Source of the DNA: Rikenellaceae bacterium
GTDB taxonomy: Bacteria > Bacteroidota > Bacteroidia > Bacteroidales > UBA932
Assembly: GCA_012800665.1 (NCBI GenBank)
Contig: JAAZIW010000234.1
Location: 1-13,012 of the forward strand
DNA: 13,012 nt
Reading direction: 5' to 3'
Positions 5,696 to 12,988 of the stretch are shown one piece after another. Position numbers and translations under genes: made by a program. Under the pieces are notes generated by a model. That model saw nothing but the letters and a program-made list of their open reading frames with translations. It ran no database searches and was not told where the DNA came from. Each line of letters begins with the position of its first letter. The first letter of the stretch is position 1.

Positions 5696-7078
5696 TTAGT
5701 TAGTATTTAGACGGGTTATTTCAGTTGTCTGAGGAGTTTCTGGAAGAGTTTTCCCATTTATACGAACGTTTTTGAAACGGATATGCTCTGCATTAACCAA
5801 CGTATAAGCAGTAGCACAATCCATAAGTTCAATATTCTCAAGGGTTACGTTCGTGATAGGCACACCCTCTACGCCAACTGCATAGAAGCCGCATTCTTTA
5901 GATTTTCCTCCTTTTACATTCTTGATAGTAAAGTCGGAGAACTTTGTAGGGTGGTTTCCTCCCCGACCACCATGATAATTGTTTTCAAAGCGTATGAATG
6001 CTGTCCTAACAGTGTCTATTACAATGTTGTTTACCCATACATTGCGGATAAATCCTCCTCGATCCAGATTAGACTTGAAATATATGGCAGAGTAGCATTT
6101 GCCCACATGGATGTTGTACATGTATATATTCTCAACACCTGCGGCCATCTCGCTGCCTATACAGAGACCGTTGCAGCGAGACGAGAAGTTACAGTTCCTA
6201 ATGACAATGTTTGCGGTTTTCTGCCCTATACGCCAAGCATCCTGATCGCGACCGGCCTTTATGGCGATGGCATCATCTCCCGTATTGAACTTACATCCTT
6301 CTATCAGCACATTTGTAGTGTATTCAGGATCACAGCCATCGTTGTTTTTGTTATGTGAATCAATAGTGACATTGCGGACAATCACATTGTCGCAGTACAG
6401 AGGATGGATTACCCAGTATGGACTGTCTATAATTGTCACATCTTCGATAAGAACATTCTTACAACCATATGGCTCAATCATATTCGGGGGCATGATGGAG
6501 TGTGCACCAAAATACCGTTCTCTTACAGGTACCAAGTCAATCCCCATTTGGCGGAGTGAATCCTGTTGAGCGGAATGTTGTGGACGCATCTTAGCAAAGC
6601 CATTCGTAGCATTGCCATTAATTGTCCCTTTGCCTGTTATGGCAATGTTGTTACAATGATATGAGCGAAGCAAAGAGGAATAGTTGAAGAGTTCTGTCCC
6701 TTCCCAGACTGTAGGCTCTGCCGGCAGATAATCCATTGGATTTTCACTAAAGAGAAGAGTACATCCTTTGGGAATCACGAGATTGACATTGCTCTTTAGG
6801 GTAATACTTCCTTTACTGAAGACAGTTCCTTCAGGAAGAATCACGCGACCACCCCCTTCGTCGGAACACTTTGTAATCGTTTCGTTGATTATTGTTCTAC
6901 AGTCGGTAACACTGTCAGCAACGCCTCCAAAATCCGTTATGTAATAGTTCATTTCACGGAACTCAGGCTCATAAATATTTTTCAATATCTGTTTAGCTTT
7001 ATTTGGCAATCCTTGACTGCAGGAAGCGGAGATTGCAAGTAGAGCCAACGATACCAGTATAAACCGTTTCTTTATCAT
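5696..7078 (-). CDS. GH28-family (polygalacturonase-like) lipoprotein
   Basis: A 460-residue right-handed beta-helix glycoside hydrolase, expected to hydrolyse galacturonic-acid linkages in pectin or rhamnogalacturonan. A signal peptide with a Cys at residue 20 (LLAISASC) points to a lipoprotein in the periplasm or outer membrane. The helix starts at about ITDFGGVADSVTDC, and GH28 motifs follow: NNDGCDP with Asp247, GDDAIAIKAG with Asp268-Asp269, CNGLCIGSE (302-310) and FKSNLDRGG (334-342). The usual GHG histidine is replaced: the sequence reads N303-G-L. Length is normal. The gene is convergent with the MFS gene, with 20 bases between them and no clear terminator. Only 47 bases separate its start from the GH28 remnant upstream and I see no TAnnTTTG box in them, so it was probably co-transcribed and may now lack a promoter. 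Confidence 0.85.
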   Translation of the reverse strand: MIKKRFILVSLALLAISASCSQGLPNKAKQILKNIYEPEFREMNYYITDFGGVADSVTDCRTIINETITKCSDEGGGRVILPEGTVFSKGSITLKSNVNLVIPKGCTLLFSENPMDYLPAEPTVWEGTELFNYSSLLRSYHCNNIAITGKGTINGNATNGFAKMRPQHSAQQDSLRQMGIDLVPVRERYFGAHSIMPPNMIEPYGCKNVLIEDVTIIDSPYWVIHPLYCDNVIVRNVTIDSHNKNNDGCDPEYTTNVLIEGCKFNTGDDAIAIKAGRDQDAWRIGQKTANIVIRNCNFSSRCNGLCIGSEMAAGVENIYMYNIHVGKCYSAIYFKSNLDRGGFIRNVWVNNIVIDTVRTAFIRFENNYHGGRGGNHPTKFSDFTIKNVKGGKSKECGFYAVGVEGVPITNVTLENIELMDCATAYTLVNAEHIRFKNVRINGKTLPETPQTTEITRLNTN

Positions 7079-7125
7079 TATTTCTATTGTTTGTTATTTA
7101 TTAATACGGTTATTTTATGAAAGGC

Positions 7126-7850
7126 TCAATGGATAATGAATGAAGTTTGGGGGACAACGTTGCAGGAAGTATCCGAGAATACTCCTGATGGATCAATATC
7201 GGAAAGATGAATTCCCGAATTCCCGGCACCTCTTAGTTCGAACAGATATTTGGGGGTTCCCTTGATATTGATGTCTGAGAACCAGGCGTTCTCCACATTG
7301 CTAAGCCTTACTGCTGCATTTCCGGATACATTTGAGTCAGACACCAGACCACTGATACGCACGTCCTTTGCGTCATCGAAGATAAATAGGGGACGTGCAT
7401 CTATTGCATCCAGATTACACTTGATATTAGAGAAGTCAATATTTTTTACATGACGTACAAAGAATGAAGAGGCAGGAAGGTCTTTCCACATATGTGCGTC
7501 GGGATAACTGTCAATCATTTCAGCCGGGACCTTCTCGGCAAGCTTTTCATCGGCCACTCCCTTCATATTGACGATGATATCGGACAATATGACATTCTCC
7601 ACATAACTTCCAGGGATTGCCGTAATTGATGAGGCATACCAAGCGTTACGAACTGTAACATTTGATATGACCACATTGCGTATAGAACCCGGGGTGGGAT
7701 TGTTTGTTTTTTGCTTGCCTGCGCCCCTGTTGGCCAGACGGATGAAGATAGGACAACGCACATCTTCCATAGTGATATTGTTAATGATGACTCCATCAAT
7801 GTTTGATCCATCAACACTCTCAATCGAAACCGCGAGATTAAGAAGGGGGC
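7126..7850 (-). pseudogene. 3' half of a second GH28-family gene (5' end lost)
   Basis: The minus-strand frame is open from about 7850 to the stop at 7126. It reads GPLLNLAVSIESVDG, then NNITMEDVRCPIFIRLANRG, typical of the late coils of Bacteroidetes GH28 enzymes, followed by repeated beta-helix turns (NVVISNVTVRNAW, NVILSDIIVNMKG, DVRISGLVSD, NAWFSDINIKG). Signal peptide, N-terminal coils and the catalytic Asp motifs are missing. Met at 7770 is an internal residue, not a start. At about 7850 the frame runs straight into the 5' end of the opposite-strand CBM9-like fragment. As the upstream gene of the pair it would once have carried the operon promoter. Assignment to GH28 is good; substrate is unknown. 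Confidence 0.8.
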
Positions 7851-7851
7851 C

Positions 7852-8391
7852 TTGAAGATGCAGAAGGTATCATCTTTTAATCCCGAAGGTCTTTGGATGC
7901 TTGGGAAGGTTGCATTATCTAAAGTTTATGCCGATTTCGGCTATGACTCCAAGTACTTTTACTTCGGCTCCTACCTCTTCGATAAGAACATCGCTGCATT
8001 CGCACCGCAGAATTCCGATGCCGGAGGCATACTGCTGAGCCGCCCCGGAAAGGGCACTTTCAAGGTGGTTGTAAATGCCAAAGGAGATTACACCGTGTAT
8101 AAAGAGGTGCGTTCCAGCTGGCAGATGCTTGTCTGGGAATATGGTAAGGCTGATACTGAACTCGTCTGCACAATCAATGATGATTCTGACGAAGATATTG
8201 GGTACAGCGCCCTTGTAAAGTTACCATGGTCCTTAATCGGCGGTGCCCCCGCAAAAGGCGAGAAGATAGCAGTGCATCAAATTCATTATCACAAAAATGG
8301 TGTTGCTGTAAAATCCGGCATTAGGTTCGAGGAAACCGAAGGCGAGAATTCCGACTATCCCGGCGAATGGCTGACCATCACTCTTAAGTAA
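7852..8391 (+). pseudogene. 3' fragment of a secreted-type protein with a CBM9-like domain (5' end lost)
   Basis: About 179 residues with the look of a CBM9/DOMON-like beta-sandwich: YFYFGSYLF, a long acidic strand region, then ALVKLPWSLIGGAPAKGEKIAV and a closing GEWLTITLK. Such domains usually sit at the C-terminus of secreted carbohydrate-active proteins. There is no signal peptide. The only starts are TTG 7852 and ATG 7858, both at the point where the opposite-strand GH28 remnant ends, and no promoter is visible, so I read it as the tail of a longer gene. The missing part could have been a cell-wall hydrolase given the MurQ cluster nearby, but nothing in this sequence proves that. It converges with the hydrolase gene 18 bases away. 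Confidence 0.6.
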
Positions 8392-8409
8392 CTTGTAGAA
8401 ATAGGGGCA

Positions 8410-9240
8410 TTAATCTTTTCCGCCTCCTTGTACAAATTTTTCGATAAGCGCATTGACAAGCTCCGGTTTGTCTGTATTGGTATTATGTCCGGCGCCCGGA
8501 ATCCATTCCAATTGGAATCCGGTTTTGGATGCCCACCTCTTGTTATAGGACTTTGCGGAACCGGCCATATCGCGTTCTCCGCAAATCAATAGGGCGGGGC
8601 AGTCAATTTCATAGGCCAGGTTTTGTTCTACCGCCTCTGCAAGCATCTTGAATCCGTGACTCGTGAGCCGGCAATATTCTTCGAATGCGCCCTCATAGGT
8701 CTGCATCATCTCTCGCATAAGATTGCGTCCATAATCGCTTGTTGCGCAGCCCCTGGAGCCATCCCGCACCAACGCCTTCCAGGGGTACATCCGATAGACA
8801 GGATACATATGTTTCAGGAGCCACAGTTCAATGCCTGTGTAGTATTCTCTTTGCAGCGGCGCTGAGCCTATGGAAATGAATCCGGTCACCTCTCCCGGGT
8901 ATAGATGAATATACATCTGAGAAACATAACCTCCCATCGACTGTCCTATCAGAACAGGTTTTTCAATGCCCTCGGCAGTTAGGATGTCGTGGAGCCAGCG
9001 CGCTTTATCTTCAAGATTGAATCGGAGTTCAAAAGGTCTTGATGCATTATGCCCGGGAGCGTCCCAAACCAAAAGATTGTACTTCGACTCAAAAGCCTCT
9101 ACCTGCTTGTCAAACAGCCTATGGTCGGCCGTCAGACCCGGAAGCATCACAAGCGTGGCCCTGCCTTTCTTAAAGGCATTAACCCAATAGTGGATTGTTC
9201 CGTATTTTGTAGAGTACTGTTTTTCTTGAATTGTCGTCAT
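8410..9240 (-). CDS. Alpha/beta-fold hydrolase
   Basis: A complete 276-residue alpha/beta hydrolase without a signal peptide, so likely cytoplasmic. The nucleophile elbow is GQSMGG with Ser101, the acid is Asp224 in CGERD, and the base is His252 in GAGHNTN. The oxyanion-region motif LPGLTADHRLF (33-43) and WDAPGHNASRP (59-69) are typical. The lid region (about 130-195) is helical. The substrate cannot be told; esterase, lipase-like or C-C hydrolase are all possible. It is transcribed away from the S1/P1 nuclease operon through a shared 159-base intergenic region, and could be co-regulated with it. Confidence 0.85.
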   Translation of the reverse strand: MTTIQEKQYSTKYGTIHYWVNAFKKGRATLVMLPGLTADHRLFDKQVEAFESKYNLLVWDAPGHNASRPFELRFNLEDKARWLHDILTAEGIEKPVLIGQSMGGYVSQMYIHLYPGEVTGFISIGSAPLQREYYTGIELWLLKHMYPVYRMYPWKALVRDGSRGCATSDYGRNLMREMMQTYEGAFEEYCRLTSHGFKMLAEAVEQNLAYEIDCPALLICGERDMAGSAKSYNKRWASKTGFQLEWIPGAGHNTNTDKPELVNALIEKFVQGGGKD

Positions 9241-9276
9241 AGGTTTATTCCGTTTCTTTGTTATTAGTTTGTTTTG

Positions 9277-9307
9277 TAAATATAATCAGCAATTTATTGG
9301 CTTGCAA
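9277..9307 (-). promoter_or_regulatory. Probable promoter of the alpha/beta hydrolase
   Basis: On the minus strand TTG (9307-9305) and TATATTTA (9284-9277, one mismatch from TAnnTTTG) are 20 bases apart. Transcription would start near 9270, about 30 bases before the ATG at 9240. Confidence 0.5.
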
Positions 9308-9335
9308 GAGTTAATATTATAACGAAAAAATAAAA

Positions 9336-9366
9336 TTGGATTTATTACAACGATATGATATATTTG
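9336..9366 (+). promoter_or_regulatory. Promoter of the nuclease-murQ-kinase operon
   Basis: TTG at 9336-9338 and a perfect TATATTTG box at 9359-9366 are separated by 20 bases. The predicted leader before ATG 9400 is about 28 bases. No inverted-repeat operator is evident between the two divergent promoters. Confidence 0.7.
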
Positions 9367-9399
9367 CTAAACAAACACGAATCATAATAATACAGCTCA

Positions 9400-10221
9400 A
9401 TGAAAAAAATTGTCATCATTGTATTTGCCGCCATTATGGCGCAGCATTCGGTCTTTGCATGGGGCGAGTTGGGGCACGAGGTAATAGTTGAAATCGCACA
9501 ACGGCACCTGACTGACAAGGCGAAGGCTAATATCGCTCATTATATGCCTTACGACCTCAAGTTGGATGCCGTCTGGATGGATATACATCGCAGGGATAAG
9601 GAAATTTCGTTCACTCATTATTGGCACGAGTTTGCTGTGGACGACAACGATACCTATGACCCCGGAACAGCCAGGACGTTGAGGCATGGCGATGCCGTGC
9701 AGTCTCTGCGTGCGGCATGCTATATACTTTCAGATTATAAATCGCAGCCGGATTCTGTTGTTATCTTCCATATCCGCCAGTTGATTCACTTTGTAGGTGA
9801 TATGCATTGTCCGGTTCACAACAAATTTCCAGGCAAGATAGCTGCCAAAAAATGCACAATGGGCAGTGATTTGACCGGCAGTTTCCATTATTTCTATGAT
9901 GCGTCTCCGAATTTTCTCTTTCCGGAAATGACAGCGGAAGAGATTGCCGCGAAACTTGATGTCCTTTCAAAAAGGGAAAGGAAAAAAGTGGCTGCAGGAG
10001 ATTATATAAGCGTGCGGGGACATCGCGACTATTCTGCCGCACTGTATGAGTGGTGTCATGATATTGCGGCGCGAAACCGCGGCATCTGGGATATAAATGA
10101 GTCAGGAGCCACCGAACTTAAGCCGGATACGATGGAACTCTCCCGCAGTATAGTTGAGACAGACCTTCAGTATGCAGGGTATCGTCTCGCCCGACTCTTG
10201 AACGAACTGTTCGGGAAGTAA
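9400..10221 (+). CDS. Secreted S1/P1-type nuclease
   Basis: S1/P1 nucleases are trinuclear-zinc enzymes that cut single-stranded nucleic acids and often also remove 3' phosphates. The signal peptide (1-20, ending SVFA) would be cut to expose Trp21, the N-terminal zinc ligand of this family. The other ligands are all present at family spacing: His26, Asp61, His73, His130, Asp134, His140, His163 and Asp167 (motifs WGELGH, LIHFVGDMHCPVH, SFHYFYD). No Cys lipobox, so the enzyme is probably periplasmic or released. Length (273) is normal; the glycine-rich stretch usually before the last ligands is altered to PGKIAAKKC. It is the first gene of an operon, 11 bases before murQ. Its probable job is breaking down nucleic acid from lysed cells. 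Confidence 0.88.
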   Translation: MKKIVIIVFAAIMAQHSVFAWGELGHEVIVEIAQRHLTDKAKANIAHYMPYDLKLDAVWMDIHRRDKEISFTHYWHEFAVDDNDTYDPGTARTLRHGDAVQSLRAACYILSDYKSQPDSVVIFHIRQLIHFVGDMHCPVHNKFPGKIAAKKCTMGSDLTGSFHYFYDASPNFLFPEMTAEEIAAKLDVLSKRERKKVAAGDYISVRGHRDYSAALYEWCHDIAARNRGIWDINESGATELKPDTMELSRSIVETDLQYAGYRLARLLNELFGK

Positions 10222-10232
10222 TTTTTCCAAAT

Positions 10233-11045
10233 ATGAAAACGACTGAACAGGATTCGCATTACTCTCATCTCGAGCAGATGAGCCCGAGGGAAATACTTGA
10301 GGGTATCAACAATGAAGACCATTCCGTTCCGGCTGCTGTAAATAGAGCGATTCCCTCTATAGAGCGGCTCGTTGAGGAAATAGTAAAGCGTGGCGGGCGC
10401 ATATTTTATATCGGTGCCGGAACATCCGGAAGGTTAGGTGTGGTGGATGCATCTGAGATTCCTCCCACATACGGCGTTTCCGGCAAATTCATAGGCATAA
10501 TAGCCGGAGGCGACAAAGCATTCAGAACCGCAGTAGAGGGAGCCGAGGATAATGCGGAATCGGGCATCAGTGATCTTATGGCTTACAACCCCACTTCCGC
10601 CGACACCCTTGTCGGCATCTCCACCTCCGGTACCGCCCCTTATGTGATAGGAGCAATAAAGAAGGCCCGCGAGCTTGGATTGCTTACCGGCTGTATTTGC
10701 TGCAACGAGGGCTCTGAGCTCTCACAAGCCTGCGAAATCCCCATAGAGGTTATTGTAGGGCCCGAGTTTGTCACTGGCAGCACAAGGATGAAGTCAGGCA
10801 CCGCTACCAAATTGGTCCTGAATATGATTTCGACGGCGGTAATGATTCTTACCGGACACGTTCAGGGCAACAAGATGGTTGATATGCAGCTTACCAACAA
10901 GAAACTTGTGGACCGTGGTACGAGGATGATAATGGAGAAGACCGGCATCACCGATTACGACAGAGCCAAGGCCTTGCTTTTGAAATACGGACAAGTCCGC
11001 AAGGCAGTGGCAGCATATGAGAGAAATAGCAGCAAATTAGATTGA
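10233..11045 (+). CDS. murQ: N-acetylmuramic acid 6-phosphate etherase
   Basis: MurQ cleaves the lactyl ether of MurNAc-6-phosphate to give GlcNAc-6-phosphate and D-lactate in the cytoplasm, the key step in using or recycling peptidoglycan MurNAc. The 270-residue protein has the SIS-domain phosphosugar loop (GAGTSGRLG, 61-69), catalytic Glu75 in DASEIPPTYG and Glu105 in GAEDNAESG (E. coli Glu83 and Glu114), and GISTSGTAPYV and TGSTRMKSGTATK for phosphosugar binding. It follows the nuclease by 11 bases and is followed by a sugar kinase, which supplies its substrate. No Shine-Dalgarno is visible. The gene is intact and the family call is very secure. Confidence 0.95.
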   Translation: MKTTEQDSHYSHLEQMSPREILEGINNEDHSVPAAVNRAIPSIERLVEEIVKRGGRIFYIGAGTSGRLGVVDASEIPPTYGVSGKFIGIIAGGDKAFRTAVEGAEDNAESGISDLMAYNPTSADTLVGISTSGTAPYVIGAIKKARELGLLTGCICCNEGSELSQACEIPIEVIVGPEFVTGSTRMKSGTATKLVLNMISTAVMILTGHVQGNKMVDMQLTNKKLVDRGTRMIMEKTGITDYDRAKALLLKYGQVRKAVAAYERNSSKLD

Positions 11046-11120
11046 CAGTATGTGGAACAAGGCTTCTAATTATACCGGCAAGATTTAAGTTTTATAATAA
11101 AGATGTTGAAAAACTGGCTC

Positions 11121-11960
11121 ATGAAAACGATAATAGTTGAGAGCGGCGCCACCAAAAGCGACTGGCGCGTAATAGATAGTAATGGGAAGCAGGTTGCCCG
11201 TAAGATTTTAGACGGCATGAATGTGTCTTCCGGTAAAATGGAGAGCATACGCAAGATTCTCGCGGCCGGGCTTAAGGAGACAGGCGCATCCGACGGCGAT
11301 TCTTTCTATATGTACACAGCAGGAGTCGTAACCGAAACTATATATGAAGAACTCCGCAGCATCGTGCTTTCTGTTGCAAAATTTGACGACATTGATATTC
11401 AGAACGACCTTATGGGTGCGGCACGAAGCGTTCTCGGCCATAGCAAAGGCATAGTTGCAATAATGGGGACGGGCTCCAACACCTGCTTCTTCGATGGAAT
11501 AGAGGTGAGCCAGAAGGTGATGTCAGGGGGATTCATCCTCGGAGATGATGGCAGCGGAGCTGCTTTGGGAAGGCTGTTCCTTAGAGATTTTATAAAGAAT
11601 CTTATTCCTAAGGATGTCGCTGAAGATTTTGCCTCAAAATTCGATGCCTCGTATGCAGGGATAGTGCAGAATGTTTACCGCAGCCCTGCTCCGGCGGGGT
11701 ATCTCGGCAGCCTTGCGCCTTTCATCCTTTCGCACTATGACAATCCGTACATCAAGACTATGGTCGATGCAAACTTTCAGGCATTCATCGACAGGTCCCT
11801 CAAACAATACGACACCGACACCTATCCGGTCGGAATCGTCGGAGGATTCGGATATGCCAACCGCGGGATATTCGAGCCCATGTGCGAAAAATCCGGCATC
11901 AAAGTCGCCGGATTTATCGCGGAGCCCATTGATGGACTAATAGAATATCATGGGAAATAA
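11121..11960 (+). CDS. BadF/BadG/BcrA (NagK-like) amino-sugar kinase, probable MurNAc/GlcNAc kinase
   Basis: A 279-residue ASKHA-fold kinase. Phosphate-1 loop is ESGATKSDW (7-15), the catalytic Asp is probably Asp96 in IQNDLMGAARS, phosphate-2 is AIMGTGSNTC, GGFILGDDGSGAALGR (136-151) closes the sugar site, and GGFGYANRGIFEP is the adenosine motif. I place the start at ATG 11121 because MKTIIVESGATKSDW matches the family's usual N-terminus; ATG 11103 would add six residues. The gap after murQ is 75 bases with no clear promoter, so it is probably the third gene of the operon. In Tannerella forsythia a MurK kinase, MurQ and a transporter form one MurNAc cluster. By analogy this enzyme would phosphorylate MurNAc and perhaps GlcNAc at O6. 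Substrate is inferred from context. Confidence 0.85.
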   Translation: MKTIIVESGATKSDWRVIDSNGKQVARKILDGMNVSSGKMESIRKILAAGLKETGASDGDSFYMYTAGVVTETIYEELRSIVLSVAKFDDIDIQNDLMGAARSVLGHSKGIVAIMGTGSNTCFFDGIEVSQKVMSGGFILGDDGSGAALGRLFLRDFIKNLIPKDVAEDFASKFDASYAGIVQNVYRSPAPAGYLGSLAPFILSHYDNPYIKTMVDANFQAFIDRSLKQYDTDTYPVGIVGGFGYANRGIFEPMCEKSGIKVAGFIAEPIDGLIEYHGK

Positions 11961-12250
11961 GGAACTTCAGCCTGCCGCATCGCAGTATTCACTTTTTTTG
12001 CATGACCGTATTTTCTTATTGTATATACACAACAAAGCTGAAAATATTTTAATTTCATTGCGTATAGACAATAAATTTTCAGTATTTTTCTTAAGTGTTA
12101 GTTTTCCTATTCTTTATTCCATTAGTTTTTAACGCGATGCTAATATTAGTTTATTCTAACAAATTTCAAGGCCGACTTCAAGTACAAATCTATACATTTT
12201 TCCGAATTATTCTAAAATTTGTACCTTTATCACCGATTACAAGATGATAG
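11961..12250 (+). other. Intergenic region, 290 bases, no convincing gene
   Basis: The region is AT-rich. A short CTGC/GCAG stem (11972-11985) followed by seven Ts (11993-11999) could be a weak terminator for the kinase operon. A longer-range inverted pair CTGAAAAT/ATTTTCAG flanks 12038-12082. A short frame at 11950-12132 exists but starts inside the kinase gene and has no protein-like features. A possible promoter for the next gene lies at its right end. Confidence 0.5.
12200..12229 (+). promoter_or_regulatory. Possible promoter of the membrane protein / ABC gene pair
   Basis: TACCTTTA (12222-12229) is one base off TAnnTTTG, with TTC in place of TTG 19 bases upstream (12200-12202). It lies about 20 bases before ATG 12251. 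This is a two-mismatch fit and may be chance. Confidence 0.35.
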
Positions 12251-12577
12251 ATGACTCTGCTACAGAAAATAAAACTATCAACAAGATATGCTAAAGGCGT
12301 ATATATAACTTTAGCAATCTATTCTCTTGCCGCGGCCGTGTTGTGTTTCGTATATCCTACGACAGCACCTATTTGCATAATATTGAAGTTGTTGTCAATT
12401 CCGGTCGTCCTCTACCTCTTCAAGACGTTTCAGAATAAACATACCATCTATTTCTATCTCAATCTTGGCATCAGCAGGATTGAGTATTATGTTATTCCGA
12501 TAGTCGTCGAGTTTATATTCTTCGTTATTCTATTATCAATCTCAATCTCAATCAGTATAGGGAATGCTATCGGATAA
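12251..12577 (+). CDS. Small membrane protein, probable partner of the following ABC ATPase
   Basis: A 108-residue protein of unknown function. Three hydrophobic stretches are seen at about 16-35 (VYITLAIYSLAAAVLCFVY), 38-60 and 78-102 (IPIVVEFIFFVILLSISI), with short polar links such as QNKHTIYFYLNLG between the second and third. The basic N-terminus (LLQKIKLSTRYAKG) suggests it is cytoplasmic. The ABC ATPase start follows the stop by 10 bases, so the two were one operon. A small membrane partner for a stand-alone ATPase is an inference from position only. Since the ATPase is now broken, this protein may have lost its purpose. No signal peptidase site is evident. Confidence 0.6.
   Translation: MTLLQKIKLSTRYAKGVYITLAIYSLAAAVLCFVYPTTAPICIILKLLSIPVVLYLFKTFQNKHTIYFYLNLGISRIEYYVIPIVVEFIFFVILLSISISISIGNAIG
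12536..12553 (+). repeat. Hexanucleotide tandem repeat (TCAATC)x3 in coding sequence
   Basis: Three perfect TCAATC units encode the alternating Ser-Ile stretch in the last membrane segment of the small membrane protein. A change of one unit would add or remove two residues without changing frame. Confidence 0.6.
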
Positions 12578-12587
12578 TATAAATACC

Positions 12588-12906
12588 ATGCTGGTTGATA
12601 GCGTGCATCTCGAGTTCGGCAAGTTGACCGTACTGCGAAGCGCGAATCGCGGAAATGTACCTTGTCCTCAAATCGAAAGCTGATTTCTGCATTTTGGATG
12701 AGCCATTCTTAAACATAGCGCCCAAGTATGTGGAGAGCATGCGGGCGCTTATTCAAGAAGAAAAGAAACACAAAGGAATCATCGTTTCCGACCACTTATA
12801 TGATGCCATTCTTGAGTTGTCTGATGATTTGTTCTTACTTCGTGACGGCTACACCTTTCCAATCAAATCAAAAGAGGACCTTGTTAAGCATGGATATATC
12901 GCTTGA
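12588..12906 (+). pseudogene. ABC transporter ATP-binding protein, internally deleted and frameshifted
   Basis: From ATG 12588 the frame reads MLVDSVHLEFGKLTVLRS, the normal first strand and A-loop region of an ABC ATPase, but hits TGA after 32 codons. Another frame, open through 12643-12906, gives RRIAEMYLVLKSK, then Walker B CILDEPF, the D-loop region, the H-loop His in VSDHLYD, and a normal C-terminus ending at 12906. Walker A, the Q-loop and the LSGGE signature are absent. The two parts meet around 12630-12645, so roughly 100 or more codons were lost and the frame shifted. Methionine 12655 lies within the second part and is not a real start. The product cannot bind ATP in the normal way. 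The family is clear; the cargo is unknown. Confidence 0.75.
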
Positions 12907-12930
12907 TGATTTAACTTGTCGCAGCAACAT

Positions 12931-12966
12931 ATTAAAACAATACGGCCCGACTCGAAAGCCGGGCCG
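12931..12966 (-). terminator. Intrinsic terminator of a minus-strand gene
   Basis: CGGCCCG (12943-12949) and CGGGCCG (12960-12966) form a perfect GC-rich 7-bp stem, with an inner CT-CGAA-AG mini-hairpin. Read on the minus strand the stem is followed by TATTGTTTTAAT, a U-rich tail. On the plus strand no T run follows, so it serves the minus-strand gene entering from the right. It also separates that gene from the ABC pseudogene. Confidence 0.7.
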
Positions 12967-12988
12967 CGCATGTTAAGCGATTATGCGG

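Noticed and set aside
5783..6569. Plus-strand frames of 191 and 102 codons opposite the GH28 gene
   Set aside because: They are mirror frames of a clearly coding minus strand with beta-helix motifs; the translations look random.
7563..7823. Minus-strand 86-codon frame overlapping the GH28 remnant
   Set aside because: It is out of frame with the beta-helix translation that shows family motifs.
11950..12132. 60-codon frame after the kinase
   Set aside because: It begins within the kinase gene, has low-complexity hydrophobic content and no start signal; treated as intergenic.
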